Positions 24,870 through 34,456 are shown, numbered from the stretch's first letter. The stretch: DNA of 64,000 bases from CAYVVT01 sp964454335 (GCA_964454335.1 CAYVVT010000014.1:15603-79602), one strand, 5' to 3'. Program-made: numbers and translations. The notes: a model not told the origin generated them from the letters alone.

Positions 24870-25238
24870 TCAGTACTGCTTCGTGTATTTCTCGATGGTC
24901 TGTTTCAGATCCGACAGGGAATAGGGTTTTTCAAGAAGATCACTGAATCCTTCGTCACCCATTTCCTTTATGGCATTACGGGGAAACGCAGTAACGGCTA
25001 TTGCGGGAGTTTTGGCGTATTTTGCGTTTTGCTTAAGATGCTTGCACAGGTCAGCACCATTCATCCCGGGTCCCAGGGCGATGTCGATGAGCATGAGATC
25101 AACGCTCTGGCCCTGGATCAGATCCTGGGCTTCTTCACTGTTATTGGCCGCCAGGGCACTTACATCCAGCTGCCGCAGAAGTTCCAACAGATACTGGCGA
25201 CAGGCCATGTTGTCTTCGACAACTAATGATCTGATCAT
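24870..25238 (-). CDS. stand-alone CheY-like receiver protein
   Basis: 122 aa, one receiver domain: VVEDN near 7-10, acceptor D52 in LMLIDIALGPGMNG, T in AVTAFP, K in LEKPYS. The length is that of CheY or Spo0F, with no output domain. Third member of the LDIALGPG set; 24160 and 24870 lie in tandem on the same strand. SD upstream of the ATG is weak. Confidence 0.87.
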   Translation of the reverse strand: MIRSLVVEDNMACRQYLLELLRQLDVSALAANNSEEAQDLIQGQSVDLMLIDIALGPGMNGADLCKHLKQNAKYAKTPAIAVTAFPRNAIKEMGDEGFSDLLEKPYSLSDLKQTIEKYTKQY

Positions 25239-25568
25239 GAACTAGCGATCCATGTCCTTAATATAAAACCAAGCCGATGTCTCAAATTAATATGGGTTAT
25301 ATTAACAAACCAAATTGCGAACGCAAGGTTTTCGATCCCCTGTTCTCCCCCATCTCTGAATTCCTGCACCAGCAGCCCACTCCAGCTCAGCTTAATGGTC
25401 TTGTGAACAACCGTAAACCGCTTTGTTCAGACAAGGGGCAGGCGGACCGGGGGGAATAGCATCTTGAACACAGAATGTAGAATCCCGCCAATGGCGGGGG
25501 ATCAAGGAACACCGAATTAAGAAGAAAGCTGGACGATGGACTCAGGTGTTCTGAGATTGGGCACCTGG
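25239..25568. other. intergenic region with repeat copy and GC hairpin
   Basis: 330 bp between a receiver gene start and the S41 peptidase stop. It holds a copy of a dispersed repeat (25513-25557) and just before it the hairpin ATCCCGCCAATGGCGGGGGAT (25482-25502). No gene is apparent. Confidence 0.5.
25513..25557. repeat. dispersed intergenic repeat A, copy 1
   Basis: 45 bp matching 29924-29968 at 39 of 45 positions, starting CGAATTAAGAAGAAA and ending with GGTGTTCTGAGAT. With the GAACACC just before it the ends form an imperfect inverted repeat (GAACACCGAA ... GGTGTTC), so it may be a small palindromic mobile or structural element. Confidence 0.6.
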
Positions 25569-27422
25569 CTAATCTTCCAGCTTAACCAATTCAGTATAAG
25601 AATGTATACCTGGTCGCTGGTAATAGGAGTCCATGGAACCGTCCTGAGTGATCTCATAGGTGATCGTCTGCTTCCAGTCTGCTGCCTCGAGAACCAGCTT
25701 CCCATTCCTGAACGCCCCTTTAAACCGCTCCCAGCCCGGTTCATTGATGCCCCATTGATAAGCCACACCCCAGGCGTAGATGGCATCCACCTCATGGCGG
25801 CTCCTGATGTTCTCAACCACCAGCAGATGATCAAGAATGCCATCGCTCACGCCAAACCATTTCCCGGAATACCTGGCCAATGAAGCTGGTATTGCTTCTG
25901 AGGGCGGGACTACCTGTGTGTCATGGGGTAAGACAGCGGAGATCTCAAGCGTTTCCAGCATTTCCCCATAGCTGTTCCTGTATCTGAATTGATACCCTTG
26001 AGGATCACTTAACCAGCTCAATACCTCCCCGACAGGGTCGTTGGTATCCAGCCAGTAATCTGGAAGATATCCCACACACTCCTCCAGTCCCGGAATGAAG
26101 ATGAGTTGACGCGGAAGTATGAGGATCAGTTTTGAATGGGGCAGGAAATAATCACAGGTGCTTGAAAATTGAGCTGATCCACCCGTGTTCTCACCGATGG
26201 TGATCTGATCTGGAACGGATCGAGACGATCCAACCATATTCTCACCGGCAGACAGCACTCTTCTATTTGTCAGAAGGATCAATTTGCCCCTGTATTCACC
26301 CAGTATTTTTCGTTTATCAGTTCGACTGAAATCCCAACTTTTATGAGGAGTTCGCTTATAATCCACAGCCTTTCTGCTGTATCTGGCAACCAAATCGCGT
26401 AGAGCCGGAGAAACATCGGGTTCGTCATCCAGATCATATGCGGCATAATATGCGGTAATGGCGGGAGATGTAAGCTCAGCCCAATGGGTCTCCCACTGGA
26501 CGCTCCCATTCAGATTCCTGATAAATGTCTGTGGAAAAACAGAGGAGCCGCCTCCATTATTGAACAGATTGACGATGATGGTTTCCTCATCTCTCAGTAT
26601 CTTCCCCGCTTCCATGAATTCCTGCATCTGGGGATAGAGGGCATCAGCAAAACTGGTGATCCTCAACACCGAGATTTTATTGAGACGGTCGATATAGAAC
26701 GGTTTGGGATCATCAAAGCGGGCGAACATCAACCGGCTTTTGTGCAGTGGGATCGCGATCTCTTGAAGATCAAATTCAAATTTATGTGAATTCACCGTTC
26801 CAAAGGAAAAGACACCGATGAAATAATGTTTTTTATCGGGAGGAGAGAGTGTCTGGAACAGATAGGATTCCTTGTCCTCCTGGGTGAACAGTGCACCCGC
26901 TTCTATTTTCTCGTTCTTCGAATCAATGACCCGGTAGAGACCTTGATCTGTCTGCTCAACCAGGATATCACTGAAGAAAACCGATTTGTGTCTGTATGCC
27001 TGGTGATATCCAGAGCCAATGAAGGAAATATGACCATCGTAAAACTGGTCCAATATTCTGGCGACTTCATTTTCGAAATCTGTTGTCCTGACATACTCTG
27101 TATTGGAGACAAAAGCTTTCAGGTGCTCGAAGTAGCTCTGGAAATTTACACCTTTATATTGCCAATACTCAAAACCGGAATACGACGTACTGATCAAGTA
27201 TTCCAGCATCTCAATATCTTCAAGCGCTTCGACTGTCGAAAGCGAATCGGGGATTTGATGCTTCATACCCCTATGGAATGGAAAGATCTCTCGATAGCTT
27301 GTTGGTGAGGATGACTGACTGATGAAATTGCTGAATTCATCCGGGATATTTTGTTGAGGATTTTCAACACTGCATGTGCTCAAGACGATCAAACACATCA
27401 AAATTGTACAGTTAGATCTCAT
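25569..27422 (-). CDS. exported S41-family peptidase
   Basis: 617 aa. The N-terminus is a short signal (ILMCLIVLSTCS); a lipobox LSTC is possible though T before the Cys is unusual. The S41 (C-terminal-processing/TSPc) core is seen in VLRITSFAD, IIVNLFNNGGGSSVFPQTF and GKLILLTNRRVLSAGENMVG, where the Ser of LSAGE corresponds to the S41 nucleophile. A further ~200 residues hold an antiparallel domain of unknown type. Such proteins act in the periplasm or at the surface on unfolded or tagged proteins. It is a single gene with no clear operon partners. Confidence 0.82.
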   Translation of the reverse strand: MRSNCTILMCLIVLSTCSVENPQQNIPDEFSNFISQSSSPTSYREIFPFHRGMKHQIPDSLSTVEALEDIEMLEYLISTSYSGFEYWQYKGVNFQSYFEHLKAFVSNTEYVRTTDFENEVARILDQFYDGHISFIGSGYHQAYRHKSVFFSDILVEQTDQGLYRVIDSKNEKIEAGALFTQEDKESYLFQTLSPPDKKHYFIGVFSFGTVNSHKFEFDLQEIAIPLHKSRLMFARFDDPKPFYIDRLNKISVLRITSFADALYPQMQEFMEAGKILRDEETIIVNLFNNGGGSSVFPQTFIRNLNGSVQWETHWAELTSPAITAYYAAYDLDDEPDVSPALRDLVARYSRKAVDYKRTPHKSWDFSRTDKRKILGEYRGKLILLTNRRVLSAGENMVGSSRSVPDQITIGENTGGSAQFSSTCDYFLPHSKLILILPRQLIFIPGLEECVGYLPDYWLDTNDPVGEVLSWLSDPQGYQFRYRNSYGEMLETLEISAVLPHDTQVVPPSEAIPASLARYSGKWFGVSDGILDHLLVVENIRSRHEVDAIYAWGVAYQWGINEPGWERFKGAFRNGKLVLEAADWKQTITYEITQDGSMDSYYQRPGIHSYTELVKLED

Positions 27423-27604
27423 GAAAGCCCCGGACCAATGTTTCTGGATAAGAATTTTGGCTGAAAATATGCCATATCAGGAATTATGAAAGACGGATTG
27501 ATAGTCGCTGCTGCTGGCTCTGTTTTATTCCAGTGCCTCTCAGCCAGATGACGGGTAAGGCAGGAGAGCCTGGCCGATAATCTCTGACAATAAACAGCTA
27601 TTTG

Positions 27605-27633
27605 TTCCCGAGATGCTCTGACTTCCTACACTG
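27605..27633. repeat. dispersed intergenic repeat B, copy 1
   Basis: TTCCCGAGATGCTCTGACTT and following bases match 59365-59393 at 25 of 29 positions. Both copies lie just past the stop codon of a minus-strand gene and next to a GCCTG-rich stretch. Confidence 0.45.
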
Positions 27634-27636
27634 AGC

Positions 27637-28359
27637 TTAGTGCGTCCCTACCGCACCCTTGATGAGATTCTCAAAATAGACCGGTACCTTCGTTGTGAAG
27701 GTCATCTCTTCTTTTGAATGGGGATGAACAATCGTCAGGGTGGCTGCATGCAGGGCCAGACGCCTGATACCATCGTCCTTTTTGCCATACTTCTTATCGC
27801 CGGCTACGGGAAATCCCCGATCAGCAAGGTGGACGCGGATCTGATGCTTTCTGCCTGTCAGCAGTTCAATTTCCAGAAGACTGTATTTGATGGATTCTTT
27901 CAATACCCTGTATCCGGTACGGGCCAGCTTTCCTTTTTTCGAGTCCATCACAGAATACACTTTATGTGCGATGTTCTCTGCGAGATAGGAGCTAAGCTCC
28001 CCCTCCTTCTCCGGTAGAAATCCATGTACCAGGGCATAGTACTTTTTGTGGAACTCCGGCCACTTTGCCTGTAGAAAGCGTTTGGCCTTGGGATCCTTGG
28101 CAAAGACGATGATCCCCGATGTATCCTTATCCAGACGATGCACAATAAATACCCGGTTCCTGGATTTTGGATTTCCTTTGCGCACATAATCGGTCAAGCG
28201 ATAGTAGGCCGTATGACTTCTGACTTTATCACTACTTACCGTCAACAGACCGCTAGCTTTATCCACAACCAGGATATCCCGGTCTTCATGTATGATCCTG
28301 AGTCCTCTCGGCTGATGTCTTTTTGAGGTCTTTTTAAAGTGTTCTTGAGGTTCACGCAT
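27637..28359 (-). CDS. RluA-family pseudouridine synthase
   Basis: 240 aa. Catalytic motif HRLDKDTSG with D77, plus EDRDILVVDKASGLLT, the KYYALVHG strand, and TGRKHQIRVHLADRGFPVAGD, all diagnostic of RluA-type enzymes. There is no S4 domain in front, as in RluA/TruC-like short members. It converts uridine to pseudouridine in rRNA or tRNA; which site cannot be read from sequence. A basic N-terminal 20 residues may bind RNA. Confidence 0.93.
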   Translation of the reverse strand: MREPQEHFKKTSKRHQPRGLRIIHEDRDILVVDKASGLLTVSSDKVRSHTAYYRLTDYVRKGNPKSRNRVFIVHRLDKDTSGIIVFAKDPKAKRFLQAKWPEFHKKYYALVHGFLPEKEGELSSYLAENIAHKVYSVMDSKKGKLARTGYRVLKESIKYSLLEIELLTGRKHQIRVHLADRGFPVAGDKKYGKKDDGIRRLALHAATLTIVHPHSKEEMTFTTKVPVYFENLIKGAVGTH

Positions 28360-28476
28360 AGTGTATACGGCGGGTTTTAGGACGTATGTCCTTTACTCGT
28401 GTTTCGACTTCTGACCTCGGGCTCATGTGGTTCTCCATTCGAAGTGAAAAGGCAGCCCAAAGTCTCTCTTGAAAAC

Positions 28477-29634
28477 TCAACTCACGGTCGGATCGATAGG
28501 AGTGTGGGGATAGTCTGATTTACGTTTCTGAAATGATAAGATTTCAGATTTTTGAACCACCCCGGCGTCAATGTTTACAGCTCGCTTTAAAGTCTCATTT
28601 TGTTGCCATCTCGCATGGCCTTCTATCACATCTGGTAAATGAACAACCAAGGCAGCAGAGATAGACCGTGAAGCACTTTGCCAGAGATAGCTCGGTGTAT
28701 GATCGACAGCATAATAATCTACCGTTCCAACTTTGAACATTGGATCTCTGAATGTGGTTGGTTTGGCAAAGAAAAATCCCATTCCTTCATCGCAACTGAC
28801 ATCGATGATCAATAAACCTGGCTTCAGCGATGACCGCTCCTCTTCACTCACAAAGAGGATGGGATTATCTGGATCTTGAAAAGTACCATTCACAATGATA
28901 TCTGATAGTCTGATCAGATCAATCAAGGGTTGGGCAGATCCATCGTGTTCCACCACCATCATGCGAGCTTCACCTTCATTGCCATCCCGGATGCGCACAT
29001 AGTGACAATCTAAAACTTCCTCACGAATTTCGTGGTCGGGACGCTGGATACAAATGGTGATATCTCTATACCCACGTGCCTTAAGAGCGTAAATGGCTCC
29101 TCTACTAACTGCGCCAAAACTAAAGATAATTACCTTACGTTGCCTCCCGTAATGACCGTCGATTCCCTTAAGCTGCAGCGCATGCAGCACTGCACAGTAG
29201 CCAGCCATTTCATTGCTTTTATAAAAGGTGTGACGACCAATGTGTCCACTGGGTCCCCATACGAACATATCCTCAAAAGCAATAAGCGTTTGTTTACGGT
29301 CTATTGCTACCTGAGTGAGAGATCTCTGTTGAACACAATGTGGCCAGCCCCACAAGATCCCACCTTCACGAAGCTCTTCAAGGTCGGCCACCACTGGTTT
29401 TGGAAGGATTACATTACCAATGTCGGTTAATAACTCATTGCGTGAAGCGATACCACCTACTTGCTCAGCTAATTCTGCATCGTCCATTCCAAATCGTTTT
29501 CCATAGCCTTCTTCAAATATTAGCTGGCGGCGTACTTTCTCAGATAAACGCGACAAGTGCTCCAGATGAATTGGGACACGCCGCTCATCCATTTTTTTCG
29601 ATGTGCCTATAATACCAAATTCTAATTTATCCAT
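28477..29634 (-). CDS. N5-(carboxyethyl)ornithine synthase-like / alanine-dehydrogenase superfamily oxidoreductase
   Basis: 385 aa. Start MDKLEFGIIGTSKKMDERRV and the ERRVPIHLEHL, FEEGYGKRFG, ILPKP signature are those of the AlaDH/PNT-N fold. The centre has an NAD(P) Rossmann segment (KVIIFSFGAVSRGAIYALKARG) and a late IIDVSCDEGMGFFFAKPTTF motif. It best resembles N5-(carboxyethyl)ornithine synthase, which reductively joins pyruvate to ornithine, though saccharopine-dehydrogenase or alanine-dehydrogenase activity cannot be excluded. SD AGGTGA precedes the ATG at 29634. It seems to be a single gene. Confidence 0.78.
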   Translation of the reverse strand: MDKLEFGIIGTSKKMDERRVPIHLEHLSRLSEKVRRQLIFEEGYGKRFGMDDAELAEQVGGIASRNELLTDIGNVILPKPVVADLEELREGGILWGWPHCVQQRSLTQVAIDRKQTLIAFEDMFVWGPSGHIGRHTFYKSNEMAGYCAVLHALQLKGIDGHYGRQRKVIIFSFGAVSRGAIYALKARGYRDITICIQRPDHEIREEVLDCHYVRIRDGNEGEARMMVVEHDGSAQPLIDLIRLSDIIVNGTFQDPDNPILFVSEEERSSLKPGLLIIDVSCDEGMGFFFAKPTTFRDPMFKVGTVDYYAVDHTPSYLWQSASRSISAALVVHLPDVIEGHARWQQNETLKRAVNIDAGVVQKSEILSFQKRKSDYPHTPIDPTVS

Positions 29635-30081
29635 ATCGTCACCTACTTGTTATTCAATGAGCATGATCCTTTTTTGAAAGCCCTGTTTACTTTCAAATTG
29701 GATTGATTGGTCCCTGAAAATAGGGCCAATTCTAGCTGTTAAGTGGCTTATTATCAAGTCCAGGTCACTTTTGCTCGATTAATTCTTGAGCGCCTGCCAG
29801 CCAAGTAACCTTTCCTCTCACCAAATCCCTTTTCTAATAATACTTAACAGTTCAGCGCAACAAACGGGTAGCCGGCATTTGGGTAGCCTGTTGGGGAGGA
29901 TTAGCACCATGAACACAGAATATCGAATTAAGAAGAAACCCAGACGATGGACTTCGGTGTTCTGAAATCGAGAAACGCCCGGGGATCGGAGACTCGAATG
30001 AAGGCAGATACTAGCTGGTTTTATCTATCTATGATTACAACACTTAAGTCCTGTATTTAAAATCGGTGTCCTGCCCAATGA
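29635..30081. other. 447-bp intergenic region with repeat A copy
   Basis: No gene. It contains repeat A copy 2 (29924-29968) and, just before it, a run resembling the flank of repeat B (TAGCCTGTTGGGGAGGATTA). The promoter of the gene at 29634 is expected near its left edge. Confidence 0.5.
29924..29968. repeat. dispersed intergenic repeat A, copy 2
   Basis: 45 bp, 39 of 45 identical to 25513-25557. It is flanked on the left by GAACACAGAA, which with the internal TTCGGTGTTC forms an imperfect inverted repeat. Confidence 0.6.
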
Positions 30082-31353
30082 CTAGGGAATGACGCCTACC
30101 CTGCAGGCCCCCTGCTCTCTCAGGTGGAGTATTTGAATAGCTTCCGCACCGATCACAGATTCAATCATTAGCTTGAACTCATCAAAATCATCTTGATGGA
30201 CATAAACCTGCATGGTACCAGCGAAGCCTCCGCCATGAACCCGGCCAACCCCTCTCCCCTTCATTTCGAAGAAAAGCTGAGACAGCCCGAGAGCGAAGGC
30301 TAATCCTTGTTCCACACCGTCCGAAAGTGGAGGTACAGTGTTCTGTAGAACATTCTGGGAGGATTGACCGCTGGCACTCACGATTGATAGGTACTCATCG
30401 AATGATCCACGGGAAAGTGTGGTGAGCATATTCTCGACTCGATCATTCTCATGAAAGAAATGAAATGCACGGAGAACTGCTCTGTCACCGTGCTTCTCTC
30501 GAAGTTCTTTGCTACGATTTATAAGATCAGTGATCGTACTATTCCTAAGATATTCTACGCCCAGATCTGCCGCGATCTTAGCCAGTTCTGTGGGAATTGA
30601 AGCGTAGGCATGGGTTAGATCATCATGGCTGCTCCCGGTGTTGACCGTAGCCAGGGTATACTCGGTTTTATCAAAATCAAAGTGCACATCCTTCAAGATC
30701 ACATCGTCTGGATCTCTGAAGTCAATCAGTTGGATGCCGCCAAGCGCAGACGCCATTTGGTCCATCAGTCCACAGGGCTTCCCGAAATACTCATTCTCTG
30801 CAAACTGACCAATTCGCGCAAGGTCAGGTGCCAGCACTCTGGAATCGTTGAAGAGTTCATTCAATATGGCAGCCAGCAAAACCTCAAAACTGGCTGATGA
30901 TGACAGCCCTGACCCTATTCCAACCGTACTATGTACTACCGCATCAAATCCACCACTGTCACCGCCCAGGTCATGCATTCCCTGGAGGACTCCTCTGAGC
31001 AGGGCCGAGCTGGTTTCTACCTCATCAGGGTGAGGATCAAGATCATCCAGTGAGACTTCATAGCTTTCGTTAAGGTTCAGAGAATGAACTCTCGCAATCC
31101 TCTCCTCGATTTTACGTGCGAGTGCCAGACTATCCTGTTGGACGGCGGCGCACAACACTTTCCCCCGGTTATGATCTGTATGATTGCCTCCAAGCTCAGT
31201 CCTGCCCGGGGCACTGATGAGTGTACCACCCTGCCTAAAGCTGGTTCTTAGCGATTCTATCCTGGAAGAGATCTCTCGTCCTCCATCCAAGCCATACAGC
31301 TCTTTAAGGACACGGCCTTCGATATTGGGATCAATCATATTTAGTGCTTTCAT
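30082..31353 (-). CDS. galK: galactokinase
   Basis: 423 aa GHMP kinase. Galactose-binding motif GRTELGGNHTDHNRG, ATP-binding motif 2 VGIGSGLSSSASFEV, and motif 3 RVHGGGFAGTMQV near the C-terminus. It phosphorylates galactose at C1 for the Leloir pathway. The protein is somewhat longer than many GalKs because of ~35 extra N-terminal residues. It starts 11 nt after the galT stop in the order SGLT-galT-galK, the last gene of the sugar locus. The ATG at 31353 is favoured over an internal ATG a few codons later, since the family has an N-terminal helix. Confidence 0.95.
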   Translation of the reverse strand: MKALNMIDPNIEGRVLKELYGLDGGREISSRIESLRTSFRQGGTLISAPGRTELGGNHTDHNRGKVLCAAVQQDSLALARKIEERIARVHSLNLNESYEVSLDDLDPHPDEVETSSALLRGVLQGMHDLGGDSGGFDAVVHSTVGIGSGLSSSASFEVLLAAILNELFNDSRVLAPDLARIGQFAENEYFGKPCGLMDQMASALGGIQLIDFRDPDDVILKDVHFDFDKTEYTLATVNTGSSHDDLTHAYASIPTELAKIAADLGVEYLRNSTITDLINRSKELREKHGDRAVLRAFHFFHENDRVENMLTTLSRGSFDEYLSIVSASGQSSQNVLQNTVPPLSDGVEQGLAFALGLSQLFFEMKGRGVGRVHGGGFAGTMQVYVHQDDFDEFKLMIESVIGAEAIQILHLREQGACRVGVIP

Positions 31354-31364
31354 TTGATCGCCCG

Positions 31365-32387
31365 CTATTTGTTAATATCCTGAATGACGGATCGCAATCG
31401 TTCGGCGGCCGACTCAGGTGTCAAGTCTCTCTGCGCTTCCGCAAGCATCTCATAACCTACCATGAACTTTCTCACTGTTGCCGATCTCAATAGAGGTGGA
31501 TAGAAGTGGGCATGGAGTGTCCAAAACCCCTGTCCCTGCCGTGATCTGGGAACCTGGTGCCAACCCATGCTGAAGGGAAACTCTGTTGCGAAAAGATGAT
31601 CATAACCGGACCAGAGTACTCTCAATGCTTCTTCCAGCTCGTCGATCTGCTGGTCATCCAGATTCTCAAAGGTCTCAGTGTGTGCGCTAGGCAGGAGCAA
31701 GGTCTCAAAAGGCCAGACAGCCCAAAACGGCACCAGGATCACCCAGGAATCATTGCGATAAACAACCCTGTCAGCAGCCAGCAACTCGGAGTCCAGGTAA
31801 ACCTGCAGAAGGGGCTTGGCATTGGAGCTGAAATACTCTGCCTGGTGCTTTACTTCCTTTTCGATCTCTGTCGGTTGGAAGTCACCCGCCCAGATCTGCC
31901 CATGTGGGTGTGGATTGGAAGCACCCATCAATGCGCCCCGGTTCTCAAACACCTGAACATACTCGTAGTCATTCAGTAAGCCCCTAGACTCCTGTTGCCA
32001 GGCAAGAATGACCTCTTTTCTCCCCTTGGGAGTAAGATTACCAAGTGAAAGGTCGTGTCTTGGTGAATAGCATATCACCCTTGACGTACCTGAAGCAGGC
32101 TGCCAGGTCAATACGCTATCTTCACCACTGATTTGACTGCCCTCCGGCAAAAGCGCGGGGAAGTCATTCGTGAACACGAATGTCTTGTCGTAATCAGGAT
32201 TTGTGTCTCCATTCGCTCTCAGGTTGCCGGGACACAGGTAGCATTCTGGGTCATATGCTTCAGCGGTTCCGGGAGCAACCTCATCCTGCTTTCCCTGCCA
32301 TGGTCGTGCAGTTCGATGAGCGGAAACCAGCACCCATTCACCGGTTAAGGAGTTGTACCTTCGATGAGGTGTGTCCGGGATAGGCAT
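31365..32387 (-). CDS. galT: galactose-1-phosphate uridylyltransferase
   Basis: 340 aa. Motifs: RRYNSLTGEWVLVSAHR, zinc CYLCPG, CYSPRHDLSLG and the catalytic SNPHPHGQIWA (HPHGQ, with His as the uridylylated nucleophile), later FSMGWHQVP. It transfers UMP from UDP-glucose to galactose-1-phosphate. Length is normal. Lies 18 nt after the symporter stop and before galK, completing the import-phosphorylation-exchange steps of the Leloir pathway. Confidence 0.96.
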   Translation of the reverse strand: MPIPDTPHRRYNSLTGEWVLVSAHRTARPWQGKQDEVAPGTAEAYDPECYLCPGNLRANGDTNPDYDKTFVFTNDFPALLPEGSQISGEDSVLTWQPASGTSRVICYSPRHDLSLGNLTPKGRKEVILAWQQESRGLLNDYEYVQVFENRGALMGASNPHPHGQIWAGDFQPTEIEKEVKHQAEYFSSNAKPLLQVYLDSELLAADRVVYRNDSWVILVPFWAVWPFETLLLPSAHTETFENLDDQQIDELEEALRVLWSGYDHLFATEFPFSMGWHQVPRSRQGQGFWTLHAHFYPPLLRSATVRKFMVGYEMLAEAQRDLTPESAAERLRSVIQDINK

Positions 32388-32405
32388 TTCCTGGCCGATG
32401 ATGTT

Positions 32406-34040
32406 CTACCAGAAGATGGCATACAGCGCCACCAGGATTATGCTGATGATCACCGCGCTGATATTGAAAGCTGGTCCCGTTTTGAAATATTCCCGTGAAA
32501 CGGGTATACCCTTTGGATCAGTATGACCTTTCCCTTCAATCTGGCTGATGATACCAATGATGACCATCGTCAGGATCCAGACGATCATCATCTGATGCAT
32601 CCATGGCATCTCTGTTCCCAGTTTCAGGCCAAGTCCAATGGGGATCGATGATACAGCACCCCAGATAGCAGCATTGTTCGTCGATCGTTTATAGAACAGT
32701 CCCATCATAAATACCCCAAGAATACCAGGACTGACCAGCCCTGTGTACTCCTGGATATACTGGAACATCTCTTTCACTGAACCGAGGGAGGGTGCAACGG
32801 CAACTGCGATCACCAGCGCTGCCAATACTGCGATCCGGCCAGTGGTCACTGTCTGCTTATCAGAAGCGTCCTTATTGATATAGGCTCGGTAGATATCCAT
32901 TGTGAAGATTGTGGATGTGGAGTTCAACATGGAGGCCAAGGAGGATACAATCGCGGCTGATAGTGCTGCCAGAACCAGCCCTTTTAATCCCATCGGTACG
33001 AACTGGCTGATCAACCAGGGATATGCCTTGTCGTAGTTCACTCCACCCTCTCCTCTACTGAATGCCTCCGAGACGCCAGCAATTGGCGCAGTTCCATCAG
33101 GAGCCGTGAACATGACGTATGCGACAATTCCGGGAATGACTACGATCAGGGGTATAATCAGCTTCAAGAAGGCGGCGAAGGCTATTCCCTTCTGTGATTC
33201 CTCAAGAGATTTGGCAGCAAAGGTCCGTTGAATAATGTATTGGTTGAATCCCCAGTAATACAGATTGGCAACCCACATACCCCCAACCAAAACAGCAATC
33301 CCAGGTAGATCCCCAAAGCTTGGATGCCCTTTCTTGAGGATCATATGAAAGTGTTCCCCCGCGGAATTGTAGATGTGGCTTAAACCATTCATCACACCAC
33401 CATCCACCGTGACATGGTTCAGGGCGATCACGCTCGTGATCAACCCTCCTACGATGAGCAGGATCACTTGGATCACATCAGTCCAGGCTACTGCAGAGAG
33501 CCCTCCCCAGATGGAATATGCAGCTGCAAAGAACGCAAGGGCCAGTATCCCGTGCATGATGTATTCTCCGGTTCCAGTCCCCAGAATAGTGTCCAGAGCT
33601 TTGGCGCCGAGAAACAGGACTGAGGTAAGATTCACGAAAATGAAGAGACCGATCCAGAAAACCGCCAGGATGGTCTTCAGGTTCTTGCTATACCGGACCT
33701 CAACGAACTGTGGGATCGTGAATATCTTTTTCTCAATAAAGATGGGTAAGAAGTACTTACCAACGATTATCAGGGTAAGGGCGGCCATCCACTCATAGGA
33801 GGCGATAGCCAGACCTAGAGAAAACCCTGATCCGGACATGCCAATGAATTGTTCAGCTGAGATATTCGCTGCAATAAGAGATGCACCGATGGCCCACCAG
33901 GGAAGCGACTTGCCTGCGAGGAAGTAGTCCTCAGCATTTTTCTGATGTCCCTCCTTGCTCCGGGATACCCAGAGTCCGACTGATACGATCGTGATGACAT
34001 ATGAGATAAAGACCACATAATCGAGTGCTGAAAATTGCAT
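32406..34040 (-). CDS. Na+/galactose symporter (vSGLT-like)
   Basis: 544 aa with about 14 transmembrane helices. EDYFLAGKSLPWWAIGASLI and the following NISAEQFIGMSGSGF are very close to the sodium-site region of Vibrio vSGLT as I recall it, which carries galactose. A strong SD (TAGGAA) precedes the ATG at 34040. Substrate galactose is supported by adjacent galT, galK and a galM relic. It imports sugar with Na+, consistent with a saline habitat. Confidence 0.92.
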   Translation of the reverse strand: MQFSALDYVVFISYVITIVSVGLWVSRSKEGHQKNAEDYFLAGKSLPWWAIGASLIAANISAEQFIGMSGSGFSLGLAIASYEWMAALTLIIVGKYFLPIFIEKKIFTIPQFVEVRYSKNLKTILAVFWIGLFIFVNLTSVLFLGAKALDTILGTGTGEYIMHGILALAFFAAAYSIWGGLSAVAWTDVIQVILLIVGGLITSVIALNHVTVDGGVMNGLSHIYNSAGEHFHMILKKGHPSFGDLPGIAVLVGGMWVANLYYWGFNQYIIQRTFAAKSLEESQKGIAFAAFLKLIIPLIVVIPGIVAYVMFTAPDGTAPIAGVSEAFSRGEGGVNYDKAYPWLISQFVPMGLKGLVLAALSAAIVSSLASMLNSTSTIFTMDIYRAYINKDASDKQTVTTGRIAVLAALVIAVAVAPSLGSVKEMFQYIQEYTGLVSPGILGVFMMGLFYKRSTNNAAIWGAVSSIPIGLGLKLGTEMPWMHQMMIVWILTMVIIGIISQIEGKGHTDPKGIPVSREYFKTGPAFNISAVIISIILVALYAIFW

Positions 34041-34049
34041 AAACGGTTC

Positions 34050-34456
34050 CTACTGTTCTATTCGTTCAAGGGGATTGTCTGCTGCCAGTGTTCCAAATCT
34101 ATAGTTTATCCAGTGGACGTACTCCTCCCATGGGTTAAACCTCACTGAGGGAAACGAGCCATGATTCGGAGCGTCGGGGTATTCTTGCAGTTCAAGACAC
34201 ACTACCTGTCTGGGGCTGAAGGTTCTCCCAAATTTTCCCGGTACCTCACCATTCAGAAAGTTGCTGGTATAAAGTTGTAGTCCCGGTGCTAAGTTATGAA
34301 ATACGGTGGCCTCCTCTTGGGGAGCCTGCCTGCCCAAGCGCCTTTGATCTTATCCAGCAGATCAGGCTTTTATAATTCAAGGATCTCGGAATTCGGGGGT
34401 TTGATCATGAGTACCAGCAGTATGATCCGGAAACATTCCATCGTGTCTCTACTCAT
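34050..34456 (-). pseudogene. chimeric relic: ADP-ribosylglycohydrolase 5' end joined to galM 3' end
   Basis: An SD (AAAGAGAG) and ATG at 34456 open a short frame with a signal-like start, an in-frame TAA at 34370-34372, and then KPDLLDKIKGAWAG (to about 34328), which is the N-terminal signature of the exported ADP-ribosylglycohydrolases encoded nearby. Beyond a short GC-rich junction the frame changes and becomes the C-terminus of aldose 1-epimerase: APGLQLYTSNFLNGEVPGK, CLELQEYPDAPNHGSFPSVR, stop at 34050. The galM N-terminal three quarters are missing. The best reading is a deletion or recombination joining two genes that once lay in order here. It lies between the nucleoside hydrolase and symporter genes. 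Confidence 0.75.

Noticed and set aside
25482..25502. ATCCCGCCAATGGCGGGGGAT hairpin as a terminator
   Set aside because: No T-run on either strand after the stem; left as a possible structural element only.
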